Below are positions 27,012 to 34,834 of a stretch of DNA of 64,000 nucleotides, piece after piece. Within the stretch, counting starts at the first letter, position 1. Each line of letters begins with the position of its first letter. The notes beneath the pieces are model-generated. The model ran no database searches and was not told where the DNA came from. It was given only the letters and a program-made list of their open reading frames with translations. The DNA is taken from positions 77,529 through 141,528 of the forward strand of contig NZ_BMLW01000012.1 of the NCBI RefSeq assembly GCF_014645515.1. Reading direction: 5' to 3'. Both the position numbers and the translations under genes were made by a program. The stretch is from Oceanobacillus neutriphilus. GTDB taxonomy: Bacteria > Bacillota > Bacilli > Bacillales > Amphibacillaceae.

Positions 27012-27744
27012 AATCTGTGAAACGTTCAAGCTGAAAGGCTTGTTTTGATGGAACAGAAACAAGCCTCTGTTTTGGAAATTGGAAGGCGGTCAGTTTATTC
27101 CCGAAGACACAGCCTGTATCTATATTCATTGTCCGGTTGATTTGACGCGGCTCTATAACTGGTGTATGACCATAAACAATCCATGGCTCTCCCTTATAGT
27201 GCTTTGCCCAATCCCGGCGAATAGGGCGGCCCTGATGATCTGTTTTACCGGTAACATCTCCATAGAGAACAAACGTCTTTGTACGTGAATTCATCTCTCC
27301 GATTAAATTTTCTTTAATCCCTGCATGGGCCACAACTAAATTCATGTTTTTAAAATATAAATATAAAGGAGCGTTCTCGTAAAGTGTCATAAACTTTTCC
27401 TGAATGTTCTTTTTTTGAGCTTCTTTTAAGCTCTTCCATTCAGCAACTGTTGTTTCTAAGCCGTGTTTTTCCTGTACCCGGTTTCCTAAAAAATAACGGT
27501 AAAGCTTATTGCAGTGGTTTCCCGGTACATAATAGGCGATTTCCTGCTCTATAACTAATTGATAGACAAGCTGGATAACAGCTATGGAATTTGGACCGCG
27601 ATCTGTTAAATCTCCTACAAATACAGGCTTGTTGCCTTCCGGGTGAGAATAGAAGTTGTTCACTTGACGATATCCAAGTGTTTCCAGCAATTCCAAAAGC
27701 TCGTCTAAACATCCGTGCACATCTCCAATAATATCTAACTGCAT
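26998..27744 (-). CDS. prpE: Ap4A hydrolase / metallophosphatase PrpE
   Basis: Calcineurin-like metallophosphatase of 248 residues, the firmicute PrpE type, a bis(5'-nucleosyl)-tetraphosphatase (asymmetrical) with phosphatase activity linked to spore germination in B. subtilis. Metal-binding motifs: GDVHGCLDE, GDLTDRGPNS, GNHCNK, and VAHAG and GHTPV in the second half. ATG after AGGAGG. It overlaps yjbO convergently. No obvious promoter motif was found. Confidence 0.93.
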   Translation of the reverse strand: MQLDIIGDVHGCLDELLELLETLGYRQVNNFYSHPEGNKPVFVGDLTDRGPNSIAVIQLVYQLVIEQEIAYYVPGNHCNKLYRYFLGNRVQEKHGLETTVAEWKSLKEAQKKNIQEKFMTLYENAPLYLYFKNMNLVVAHAGIKENLIGEMNSRTKTFVLYGDVTGKTDHQGRPIRRDWAKHYKGEPWIVYGHTPVIEPRQINRTMNIDTGCVFGNKLTAFQFPKQRLVSVPSKQAFQLERFTDFTGD

Positions 27745-27982
27745 CCTAAATCCTCCTGTTATCGATGAATGTAGCTTTACTTCTATAGTATAACTTTCTT
27801 TTAGCTAATACATGTAAAATTGAATACAAATTATATTCCTTCGTTGTAAAACGTATTCTTGTCTTTAAGCGTTTCTTCTACAATGGTGTTAAGCATACTT
27901 AATATAGCAGCCTAATCATTAAAATAAATTAGCAGAATAAAATGTTTCCTTAACGAAAAATAATAGCGTTCATAAAATATAA

Positions 27983-28011
27983 TTGACAAATAGAAAAGAA
28001 ATACATAAAGT
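27983..28011 (+). promoter_or_regulatory. Candidate promoter of the mgtE leader
   Basis: TTGACA (27983-27988), 17 bp, TAAAGT (28006-28011). It would drive a transcript beginning about 280 nt before mgtE and containing the 30-codon frame at 28065. A second possible promoter (TTGCTA, 16 bp, TAAAAT) is nearer to mgtE. Confidence 0.45.
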
Positions 28012-28064
28012 GAGTGTTGGGTAATAAAATTTACCATGACCAATAAAAAAGAAGGGGGGGAAAG

Positions 28065-28157
28065 ATGATAAAAGGAGACATTACCCTTTTCCATGTTAAT
28101 AGGAGCGGCGTTTTCAGGCAGCTTACAGATCTAATAATAAAAAACGATTTTAAGTGA
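28065..28157 (+). CDS. Candidate leader peptide upstream of mgtE
   Basis: A 30-codon frame starting MIKGDITLFHVNRSGVFRQL and ending at TGA 28155. It has an exceptionally strong ribosome site (GAAGGGGGGGAAAG before ATG). Its stop codon is inside an inverted repeat (28154-28189). No M-box riboswitch was recognised before mgtE, so a translated leader could be an alternative sensor. It could equally be an independent small gene or a fossil of a longer gene. Confidence 0.35.
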   Translation: MIKGDITLFHVNRSGVFRQLTDLIIKNDFK

Positions 28158-28189
28158 TTGATCAGCAAAATAACAACTGATAAGATCAC
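28154..28189 (+). other. Hairpin overlapping the stop of the leader ORF
   Basis: GTGATTGATCAG pairs with CTGATAAGATCAC around an 11-nt A-rich loop. CTCTTTTTATT follows about 10 nt later. A terminator/attenuator role before mgtE is possible. Confidence 0.4.
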
Positions 28190-28300
28190 CATGGACACTC
28201 TTTTTATTATAGATAAGGCTTGCTATTTGTTTCTCTTCTTGTAAAATAGGGTAGGATGTGTAAGTATATAAAAACTAGCGAAAAGAAAGGAGGAACTGCT

Positions 28301-29680
28301 ATGAAAAAGGATCAATATGATGTTCAATATGAAGAACAGTTTCAAGAACATATTGATAAAGTTCAAGAAGCATTAGAAAATGGAAATATGGAGGAGTTTC
28401 GAACAGAATTTCTCGAAATCCATCCGTATGATCAGGCTGTGTTTTTCCAGCAGCAGGATGAAGACAGAAGAGCGCAGATATACACGTATTTATCTCCTGA
28501 AGAAATGTCAGAGATATTAATTAACATTGATTTAGATGATGTCGTTGAGTTTTTTGAGGAGATGGATCCGAGATATGCTGCGATGATTTTTAGCGAAATG
28601 CCTGTCGATGACGCAGTAGATATTTTAAATGAACTGGATAAAGAAAAAGTAGTCAGTTATTTGACAATCATGGATAAAGAATCTGCTGATGATATTAAGC
28701 AGCTTCTTCATTATGAAGAAAAAACCGCCGGTAGTATCATGACCACGGAGTATGTTGTACTTTTTGAGGATCAGACCGTGGCGGAGACTATGCAGCAATT
28801 AAAAAAAGAAGCACCGGATGCAGAGACGATTTATTACTTGTTTGTTCTGGATAACAGTAAACGCTTAGTAGGTGTCCTATCTATCAGAGATTTAATCATT
28901 GCAGACAGTGATACTTTAATTAAAGAAGTTATGAGTACGAAAGTGGTGGCTGTATCTGTCGCAAAAGACCAGGAAGACGTTGCGCAGATGTTTAGAGATT
29001 ATGATTTTCTCGCACTTCCGGTAGTTGATTTTCAAGATCATCTTCTTGGTATTATCACAGTTGATGATATTTTAGACGTTATGGAAGAAGAAGCAAGTGA
29101 GGACTACTCCAAATTAGCAGCGATGTCCAATACGGACATTAAAGATGATACTGCGATTCGTTCTGCAAGAAAAAGACTTCCCTGGCTGGTTATCCTGCTA
29201 TTTTTAGGGATGTTAACTGCTACGTTAATTGCCAGTTTTGAAAAGACCTTGGAACAAGTAGCTATTTTAGCGGCCTTTATTCCTTTAATTGGAGGAACGG
29301 CAGGTAATTCAGGAACGCAGGCACTTGCTGTATCTGTACGAGGAATGGCAACGGGAGAGTTTGAAAATACCGGAAAATGGAAGCTTTTAGGCCGGGAAGC
29401 ATTAACGGGGCTAATTAATGGGATATTATGCGGAATCATTCTTGCTACGATTATTTTTATTTGGCAGGGCAATATTTATTTAGGTATTCTTTTAGGTTTA
29501 TCTATTATGGGTTCTCTTCTCGTAGCAACGCTTGCAGGTGCTCTTATTCCAATGCTGATGAACCGCCTGAATATTGATCCGGCAGTGGCATCGGGACCTT
29601 TTATTACAACCATCAATGATCTTATTTCTACATTGATTTATTTCGGAATGGCAACTGCATTTATGAGTTATTTAATTTGA
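28301..29680 (+). CDS. mgtE: Magnesium transporter MgtE
   Basis: Homodimeric Mg2+ channel of 459 residues. Order of parts: an acidic N-terminal superhelical domain (about 1-125), two CBS domains (IMTTEYVVLFEDQTVAETM and VMSTKVVAVSVAKDQEDVA), a connecting helix, and five transmembrane segments from about 290. The pore region PLIGGTAGNSGTQALAVSVRG is characteristic. The start is placed at ATG 28301 because AAAGGAGG is 7 nt upstream; the frame is open back to 28256, but there is no ribosome site there. Confidence 0.94.
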   Translation: MKKDQYDVQYEEQFQEHIDKVQEALENGNMEEFRTEFLEIHPYDQAVFFQQQDEDRRAQIYTYLSPEEMSEILINIDLDDVVEFFEEMDPRYAAMIFSEMPVDDAVDILNELDKEKVVSYLTIMDKESADDIKQLLHYEEKTAGSIMTTEYVVLFEDQTVAETMQQLKKEAPDAETIYYLFVLDNSKRLVGVLSIRDLIIADSDTLIKEVMSTKVVAVSVAKDQEDVAQMFRDYDFLALPVVDFQDHLLGIITVDDILDVMEEEASEDYSKLAAMSNTDIKDDTAIRSARKRLPWLVILLFLGMLTATLIASFEKTLEQVAILAAFIPLIGGTAGNSGTQALAVSVRGMATGEFENTGKWKLLGREALTGLINGILCGIILATIIFIWQGNIYLGILLGLSIMGSLLVATLAGALIPMLMNRLNIDPAVASGPFITTINDLISTLIYFGMATAFMSYLI

Positions 29681-29761
29681 TAATAAGATGAAAAAGAGGA
29701 TTGTCACCATTTTGGCGGCAGTCCCTTTTATTTAGTCAATTGGCGCAATTATGAGGCCAGA

Positions 29762-29790
29762 CACAAATCAAATTCTAGGTTCATACACTA
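29762..29790 (+). promoter_or_regulatory. Sigma-K promoter of cotO
   Basis: CACA (29762-29765), 16 bp and CATACACTA (29782-29790) match the known sigma-K consensus mACm-N16-CATAnnnTA exactly. This predicts late mother-cell expression of cotO. Confidence 0.75.
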
Positions 29791-29827
29791 TACAAGATAA
29801 GCTAAGAAAGCCAAAAGAGGTGGATGA

Positions 29828-30277
29828 ATGATGACAAATAAAAATAAAGCGCAAGCCCCCTTACTCTACATTAGCCAGCCTCAGCTGCAGGAATTTTCAG
29901 CTCCAATGCAAGAAAACTATGTAGGTGATTACAGGCGAAAGCTGCAAACGGAGATGAAATCTGTTCCGTCAATGAAAAAAACACAATCAAAAGATAGAAA
30001 AAATGCAGATGAAGACAACTCCAAAACAACAGAACAGCAATCAAGCAAGAAGAAGTTTATGGAAATGACAATTGCTGAAAAAATAAATTATTTAACAAAC
30101 CGTTCTGAATTTGCTCCTCCGATAAAATGTGAAATAATGACAGTTTCCAAGAAGAAGTATCGTGGCGTGATTCGTGAAAACAATGCAGATACATTGGCTT
30201 TACAATTAAATAATCGTAAAAATAAAATAGAGATTGCAATAAAAGATATCGAAAATATTCAATTATTAGGATTTTAA
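29828..30277 (+). CDS. cotO: Spore coat protein CotO
   Basis: A 149-residue protein. The N-terminus (PLLYISQPQL) is followed by a charged variable part (about 45-80), then the conserved C-terminal domain MTIAEKINYLTNRSEF, CEIMTVSKKKYRGVI and IEIAIKDIENIQLLGF. This fits the CotO/YjbX outer-coat morphogenesis family. The neighbour cotZ and the sigma-K promoter also argue for a coat role. Start ATG 29828 (or 29831) after AGAGGTGG. Confidence 0.8.
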   Translation: MMTNKNKAQAPLLYISQPQLQEFSAPMQENYVGDYRRKLQTEMKSVPSMKKTQSKDRKNADEDNSKTTEQQSSKKKFMEMTIAEKINYLTNRSEFAPPIKCEIMTVSKKKYRGVIRENNADTLALQLNNRKNKIEIAIKDIENIQLLGF

Positions 30278-30319
30278 AAGACACCATCCGGGAGGGTCTC
30301 CCTGGATGGTGTCTCTTTT
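30276..30319 (+). terminator. Terminator of cotO
   Basis: AGACACCATCCGGG pairs with CCTGGATGGTGTCT, followed by CTTTT, directly after the stop codon. Confidence 0.85.
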
Positions 30320-30416
30320 GGCAGTTAAGAAAGTTTATACTTTCTTACTGCATAAGTGTAACTAAGGCTGTCACCTAAAGGCTTGGTGACAACCAAGTTT
30401 TCTAATGAGAATTATT

Positions 30417-30887
30417 TTAATGAAATGCTCTGATTGCCGGCAGGCAGGTAACATGGCAAAAACAATCTAAGTCTACTGTGATACAAATGCCTGTTGCTTC
30501 CAGGTCTTCTGTATTTTGATCAGTCGGATCCTTCATATGATCAAATCCACAGCTTTCTCCATCACTGAGTAGTAACTCAAGAATAGCGCAATTGTCTTTA
30601 TCTACTTTCTTTACCCTGAAAATAAAACTAGATAAAATTGGATTCATTTTGTTGTGATGATTTTTTGTTGTGCCGAACCCTTTAAATGGTTTGCAATCTT
30701 TGCAGTATAGAATAACAGGTACCGTATCTAAATCATTACTTACCTCGTTTGTACATAAAAGGTCGTTAATTGATTGTTCACAGCTCGTATCACAGCAGTT
30801 TTCTACAATATCGTTTTGAGCATCAACAATGTCTTTTAAAATATCTGCAACACAACTTCCGGTATCATAATTTTTTCCACAACCCAT
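30417..30887 (-). CDS. cotZ: Spore coat protein CotZ/ExsY family
   Basis: A 156-residue Cys-rich coat/crust protein. The N-terminal segment CVADILKDIVDAQNDIVE is the family signature, and cysteines are spread as CCDTSCEQS, CKDCKPFKGFG and DCFCHVTCLPAI. Such proteins cross-link into a paracrystalline outermost spore layer. It is convergent with cotO and has its own sigma-K-type promoter. CotY, CotZ and ExsY are difficult to distinguish without a tree. Confidence 0.85.
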   Translation of the reverse strand: MGCGKNYDTGSCVADILKDIVDAQNDIVENCCDTSCEQSINDLLCTNEVSNDLDTVPVILYCKDCKPFKGFGTTKNHHNKMNPILSSFIFRVKKVDKDNCAILELLLSDGESCGFDHMKDPTDQNTEDLEATGICITVDLDCFCHVTCLPAIRAFH

Positions 30888-30927
30888 GAGAAAATGCTCC
30901 TTTCACAATTTGAATTTTCTTTCCTTA

Positions 30928-30957
30928 TAGGATATGTGTCTTCCCAGTGTTGGTGTG
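30928..30957 (-). promoter_or_regulatory. Sigma-K-type promoter of cotZ
   Basis: On the minus strand CACA (30957-30954) and CATATCCTA (30936-30928) are separated by 17 bp, one more than the sigma-K optimum. It lies 41 bp before the start codon. Confidence 0.55.
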
Positions 30958-31110
30958 GGCGAGTGTAGCTATGGGAAGGGCTATTTCAATAAAAATAAAA
31001 TTCTGACTATACAACATAAAATAATCTGTATATAATAATGTGTAAATAAAACGGTTTCATATTTCTGAAACGGGGTATATATAATTGAAGATACAAGGGA
31101 GGTGCAGAGG

Positions 31111-31359
31111 ATGGGATATATTCTTCCGGTTCAGAACTCACAGTATATTGATTATCAGCAAAGGCTGCAGCCGACACAGAAAAAAGACCATCATATAGAA
31201 GGTTCTTTTAAGGTTCAGCTGGAACGGAGGCATCAGGAGCTAAGTGCAACATATGACCGTTATTTTCGCAATAGACCTGAACCTCAAAAACAGTTAGACC
31301 TGCCATTAGACTCCTCCTTGATTACGGGTAAAGGCAGATATATTAATAAATACGTATAG
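31111..31359 (+). CDS. Small conserved hypothetical protein
   Basis: An 82-residue protein starting MGYILPVQNSQYIDYQQRLQ, rich in Gln, Tyr and Arg, hydrophilic, and without membrane or signal segments. It ends GKGRYINKYV. GGGAGGTG lies about 7 nt before the ATG, and a good terminator follows. The Tyr/Gln-rich N-terminus and the position next to two coat genes suggest a spore-related protein, but no family was recognised with confidence. Confidence 0.6.
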   Translation: MGYILPVQNSQYIDYQQRLQPTQKKDHHIEGSFKVQLERRHQELSATYDRYFRNRPEPQKQLDLPLDSSLITGKGRYINKYV

Positions 31360-31395
31360 AAGCATTCCTCTAATTATAAAAGGAATGCTTCTTTT
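31358..31395 (+). terminator. Terminator after the small hypothetical gene
   Basis: AGAAGCATTCCT pairs with AGGAATGCTTCT, followed by TTTA. Confidence 0.85.
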
Positions 31396-31472
31396 ATTTT
31401 CATGTTATGTTAAGAAAATGTTTTCAATGAGGTGGATATTCAAAGTACTTTCAAATAGTTATAAAATTAATT

Positions 31473-32186
31473 TCAATCAAAATCGCTATATTTCTGATGC
31501 TCCCGATTAAAGAAAGGGACAATATATAATGGATTTCCTTTTGTGTATTCTGCATAAAAAACTTCTGAAATATCTTTATACCCTTGTTCACGGATAGATT
31601 CCTCCAACCAGGAAACGGGAAGGTTTTTCTCTTCCAAGTTATCTTTTATAATTTCTCCGTCATTAATAAGAGTAATTGGTAATGCTACATCTTGAGGAGA
31701 TAATTTTAAATCCTTGCGCGTAGGAGTTTGATAATCCGTTTTTTTAAGAACAGATACGGTTCCATTTGCTTCTAACACGGCAAATTCAACCTCGCTGATG
31801 GAAAAGACGTCTTTTTCTCTTAAAAGATGCTGCAGTTGATTAATATCCAGCTTGGTTTTTTTCATCATATCCCTGACAAGCTTTCCGCGATAAATTACTA
31901 TTGTTGGACTTCCTTCAAGTAAATGCCGCGTTCGCTTATACTTTTGTGAAATAATTTCCACAATATACATAAGAATACCATAAAGAGCTACAACAAAGGC
32001 TATTTCTCCTATTCCTGCCTTTGGATCAAATAAAGCATTCCCAACTAATTCACCCAATAATAATGCAGAAATAAAATCAAATGGGGTGATCTGTGAAATT
32101 TGTGTCTTTCCTAGTATTTTCGTGATTAAAAATAAAGCAAAAAATCCAAAGATAACCTCTACAAACATACTGATGTAACTAGACAT
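31473..32186 (-). CDS. DUF421 membrane protein (YetF/YrbG-like)
   Basis: A 237-residue protein. Three N-terminal membrane helices (about 5-25, 36-56, 60-80) include the signature ITPFDFISALLLGELVGNALFD. A cytosolic DUF421 domain follows (GSPTIVIYRGKLVRDMMKKT, DINQLQHLLREKDVFSI). Related B. subtilis proteins such as YetF, YdfS and YrbG are known or suspected spore or envelope proteins. The exact orthologue is unclear. ATG after AAAGGAG. Confidence 0.85.
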   Translation of the reverse strand: MSSYISMFVEVIFGFFALFLITKILGKTQISQITPFDFISALLLGELVGNALFDPKAGIGEIAFVVALYGILMYIVEIISQKYKRTRHLLEGSPTIVIYRGKLVRDMMKKTKLDINQLQHLLREKDVFSISEVEFAVLEANGTVSVLKKTDYQTPTRKDLKLSPQDVALPITLINDGEIIKDNLEEKNLPVSWLEESIREQGYKDISEVFYAEYTKGNPLYIVPFFNREHQKYSDFD

Positions 32187-32340
32187 ATTATACGCTCCTT
32201 TATACTGTACACAATATTTTATATTGTGCTCAGAAACGGGATAAAAATGTATTTGATAAGAGGATTAAGTTGAAAGAAAGACGCAAGTGAGAGTCATATC
32301 ATAGTATTAGAAAATATGCTGCCGGAAATTTTGAGGATAA

Positions 32341-32378
32341 GAAAAACTCATACCTGCTAAATCAATAGCAAATATGAG
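32341..32378 (-). terminator. Terminator of the orphan membrane gene
   Basis: On the minus strand CTCATA/TATGAG and GCTA/TAGC form a stem followed by TTTTTC, about 20 bp after the stop codon. Confidence 0.65.
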
Positions 32379-32395
32379 CTTATTTCAAAAATTAT

Positions 32396-33337
32396 TTAAA
32401 TAAATGGTGCAATAACTCCCAGAACAATAAAGCTCCAGAATGCGATTACAATCGCTGGCATATCGGCATGCGTATCAACATGTGTATTAAAGAGACGCTG
32501 TACATATTCTCCTGTAATAACAGCGAATAAACCAAATAATGCTGCTAACCATGGGCTTGCCAAGGCAATTGCTGCATGGCCGGCAACCATGGATACATGA
32601 TGAGATACAGGGAATTTTAATCCAAAATATAAGAAGATAAGCGATGCTGCACTAATAGTGAAACCAATACTATCAATATCTAATGCAATTGCCGCGTAAC
32701 CTACCAGACCAGCAAATGCAAACCCCCATATAGCGTTGAAAAGTAACATTTTTCCTGAGAACGGAAACCGCTTTTCATTTGCAGGAAAAATACCTGTTAA
32801 ACCTGAATGGCCGAATACAAAACGGGTAATAATAGCAAATGTAGCAACTGTTAAAGCAATTGTATCAATTGGAATACCAAGGACCGGACCGTATAGATAT
32901 TCAACAAGATAGCCTAAAACCCCAAATATACCTCCAACGATAAGTACCATAGGGTCAGTTGTTTTGAATAGAGGAACAGTTGTATCTGCACCATCAACAT
33001 GCCTGTCATCTTCAGCAAAAATTTTATCTTTATCCTCATGATCGCCAAGAATTGTTTTTGCATTAACCGGATTGGTAATAAAGGTAGCGCTTTCTAAACG
33101 CTTCTTGCTAATTCTTCCTGCATAAGCCGCTGCCGCTACAGCTCCGACAAAGGCTACATGCGGGCCAAAGAAAGGGCCGAAAGCAATATAATCTAATATC
33201 AATGTACTGCCGGCTGCTACTGCTGCAGCAACTCCGGCCATTCCTAAAAACCCGGTAAAGATAAAGGCCGTTGTACCACCAATAAGTGCACCAAATACTC
33301 CACCGCCAAAGGCAGCTAAAATAGCAACTAATGACAT
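32396..33337 (-). CDS. Orphan polytopic membrane protein, putative transporter
   Basis: A 313-residue membrane protein of no recognised family. Glycine/alanine-rich helices cover about 2-75, then a hydrophilic loop (about 76-128), then six or so helices to the end. Striking polar residues are SHHVSMVAGHAA and NTHVDTHADMP, His-rich and possibly in the transport path. ATG 33337 overlaps the stop codon of a 23-codon frame. Its promoter and operator nearly copy those of the SorC operon at 41597-41677, so a role in uptake of that operon's substrate is likely by inference. The mRNA leader is about 440 nt. Confidence 0.75.
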   Translation of the reverse strand: MSLVAILAAFGGGVFGALIGGTTAFIFTGFLGMAGVAAAVAAGSTLILDYIAFGPFFGPHVAFVGAVAAAAYAGRISKKRLESATFITNPVNAKTILGDHEDKDKIFAEDDRHVDGADTTVPLFKTTDPMVLIVGGIFGVLGYLVEYLYGPVLGIPIDTIALTVATFAIITRFVFGHSGLTGIFPANEKRFPFSGKMLLFNAIWGFAFAGLVGYAAIALDIDSIGFTISAASLIFLYFGLKFPVSHHVSMVAGHAAIALASPWLAALFGLFAVITGEYVQRLFNTHVDTHADMPAIVIAFWSFIVLGVIAPFI

Positions 33338-33434
33338 TATAATTCCCCCTGTAATTCAAATTTTATCGCATCAGCATTACGCCCAATCGTTATTCCAGTG
33401 ATAATCATTGTTTTATTTTAATTCCTAAAACCAT
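33337..33434 (-). CDS. Two tiny leader frames before the orphan membrane gene
   Basis: On the minus strand a 9-codon frame MVLGIKIKQ (33434-33405) has a perfect AAGGAGG ribosome site. Its TGA overlaps the ATG of a 23-codon frame (MIITGITIGRNADAIKFELQ..., 33408-33337), whose TAA overlaps the ATG of the membrane protein. The chained stop/start overlaps suggest translational coupling, or a decayed small gene broken by a frameshift. Confidence 0.35.
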
Positions 33435-33781
33435 CTATTGATTCCTCCTTATTCCAGCAATTTACTCTGAAATTTCTATTTTGAAGAAATAGCTGCTGTA
33501 CACGTACACTTCATTCGCTTCCTGCGTGGCTACAATCACGGTAAATGTCGTGGTTTTTTAAGAATGCTGCATGTGGCAGGATTTGAATTTTGCTGTAACT
33601 TCTCTCTTTCATATTCACATCATGATGGACAAAAAGGAAGGCTCGTATTAAGTGATTTTGATAAGAACCTCTGATCTGGTTTAAATATAATGAAAATAAA
33701 ATTTTTCAATTAGTTCAGATGTTTATTTTGGTAAGTAAATCACTCCTTTTCGTTTCTTATAAGAGCCTTATTTACTGATTT

Positions 33782-33862
33782 TGAACAAAAGTGCAAACTT
33801 TAAGTCATTTGTTCATTTTTGGTTAGTATAAATGAATGTGATTTTTATGTCAACGCTTTCAT
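33782..33862 (-). promoter_or_regulatory. Promoter, cre site and operator of the orphan membrane gene
   Basis: On the minus strand: cre ATGAAAGCGTTGACA (33862-33848), -35 TTGACA (33853-33848), 17 bp, -10 TATACT (33830-33825). A 34-bp imperfect palindrome then spans 33815-33782 (TGAACAAATG...TTTTGTTCA). All four elements recur in the same order and spacing at 41597-41677. An AAAAGGAGTGAT ribosome-site-like sequence about 32 bp downstream is shared too. CcpA and the SorC regulator are the predicted binders. Confidence 0.75.
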
Positions 33863-34056
33863 TTTTCGTTTTAATATAATAATAATCCTGATTTATTAAG
33901 GAAATTCCAGTATGATAGTGCTGAAAATAATTATATTTATGGATAAGCAGAAGAAGAGATTCTTGGTTCAATTGTATTTTATTAGTTTGATAGCTGCAGT
34001 ATTCTACTAATTTCTTTAGATTATAAAATTATAACGATCGCTCAAATATTGTTAGC

Positions 34057-34085
34057 TTGTTTTCTTGATGATTTGGTTGTATAAT
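34057..34085 (+). promoter_or_regulatory. tRNA-Val promoter
   Basis: TTGTTT (34057-34062), 17 bp, TATAAT (34080-34085), ending 19 bp before the tRNA. Confidence 0.6.
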
Positions 34086-34104
34086 ATTTATTGTACCTAC
34101 ATAC

Positions 34105-34177
34105 GATTCCGTAGCTCAGCTGGGAGAGCGCTTGCTTGACAGGCAAGAGGTCGTTGGTTCGAGCCCAATCGGAGTCA
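34105..34177 (+). tRNA. tRNA-Val (GAC)
   Basis: A full cloverleaf of 73 nt. Acceptor GATTCCG/CGGAGTC, D arm GCTC..GAGC, anticodon stem CTTGC/GCAAG with loop TTGACAG (anticodon GAC), and T arm GTTGG TTCGAGC CCAAT. Discriminator A; CCA is not encoded. A single isolated tRNA gene, with its own promoter and a strong terminator. Confidence 0.96.
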
Positions 34178-34210
34178 CTTACTAAAAGCGGTTCATAGAG
34201 AATATTTTCT

Positions 34211-34264
34211 CTTCAAAACGAAAAAAGACACATTATTATGGATGTGTCTTTTTTCGTTTTGAAG
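34211..34264. terminator. Long perfect terminator after tRNA-Val
   Basis: A 23-bp perfect inverted repeat (CTTCAAAACGAAAAAAGACA... and complement) with an 8-nt loop. Its internal T/A runs allow bidirectional termination. Confidence 0.9.
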
Positions 34265-34314
34265 AATTTTTTTTAGAGAGCGGGGATCAATAGAGTATTT
34301 ATAAGGAGTGGACG

Positions 34315-34767
34315 ATGATGCAGGAAATAAAATCAAAAATAGATACATATATCAACAAATATCTGGAGTTGTGGGATTTCTACGGAGTTATTCAAGTTAT
34401 AAAAAATGATGACATTCTTTTTGAAAATGAAGCTATCAATTAATATAGATTGGGCAATGCAATTGCAGATATTCTGCATCATGTTGAGGTAGACATCCCG
34501 GTAAAATATCAAGAATTTCCTCTTCGTGCACACGAGCTTGAAAAGTATTGCAGTATATATCTGAAAGATAAGATCGAAGTAGATTTTATTAATGGAAAAT
34601 TATATTTTGTAAGATTCTCAGGCAATCTTCATATTGAAATCTATCCGATAGGCGAAGGTAGGTTTGTCAGGCGATACTTTGATCAAATTGAACCGTATCG
34701 TATTGTAGAGAACGAAGACGGTAAATTGACGTTTTTAGGATATGTCAATGATGGACCTGCAAAATGA
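34315..34767 (+). pseudogene. Decayed serine hydrolase (beta-lactamase family) gene
   Basis: A normal start (AAGGAG, ATG 34315) gives 42 codons resembling the N-terminus of class-C-type serine hydrolases (FYGVIQVIKNDDILFENEA). TAA at 34441 then stops the frame. The same frame continues with LGNAIADILHHVEVDIPVKY and a C-terminal domain ending KLTFLGYVNDG, as in the tail of such hydrolases. The whole catalytic domain, with its SxxK serine, is missing. An internal in-frame deletion plus a nonsense codon is the simplest reading. The C-terminal part could be mistaken for a 105-residue protein. Confidence 0.65.
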
Positions 34768-34834
34768 GGAATTTTAGTATGGGATCGATTACAATTTATT
34801 ATTATCATGAATTAAGGAAGGGGGTACAATACTT

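Noticed and set aside
27745-28300. M-box riboswitch upstream of mgtE
   Set aside because: The conserved GGTGAGGCTCC-type core is not found on the sense strand. A leader ORF and hairpin are described instead.
34450-34767. 105-residue independent protein
   Set aside because: It is in the same frame as the 42-codon piece just upstream, interrupted by a single TAA, and looks like the C-terminal domain of a serine hydrolase. Treated as part of one pseudogene.
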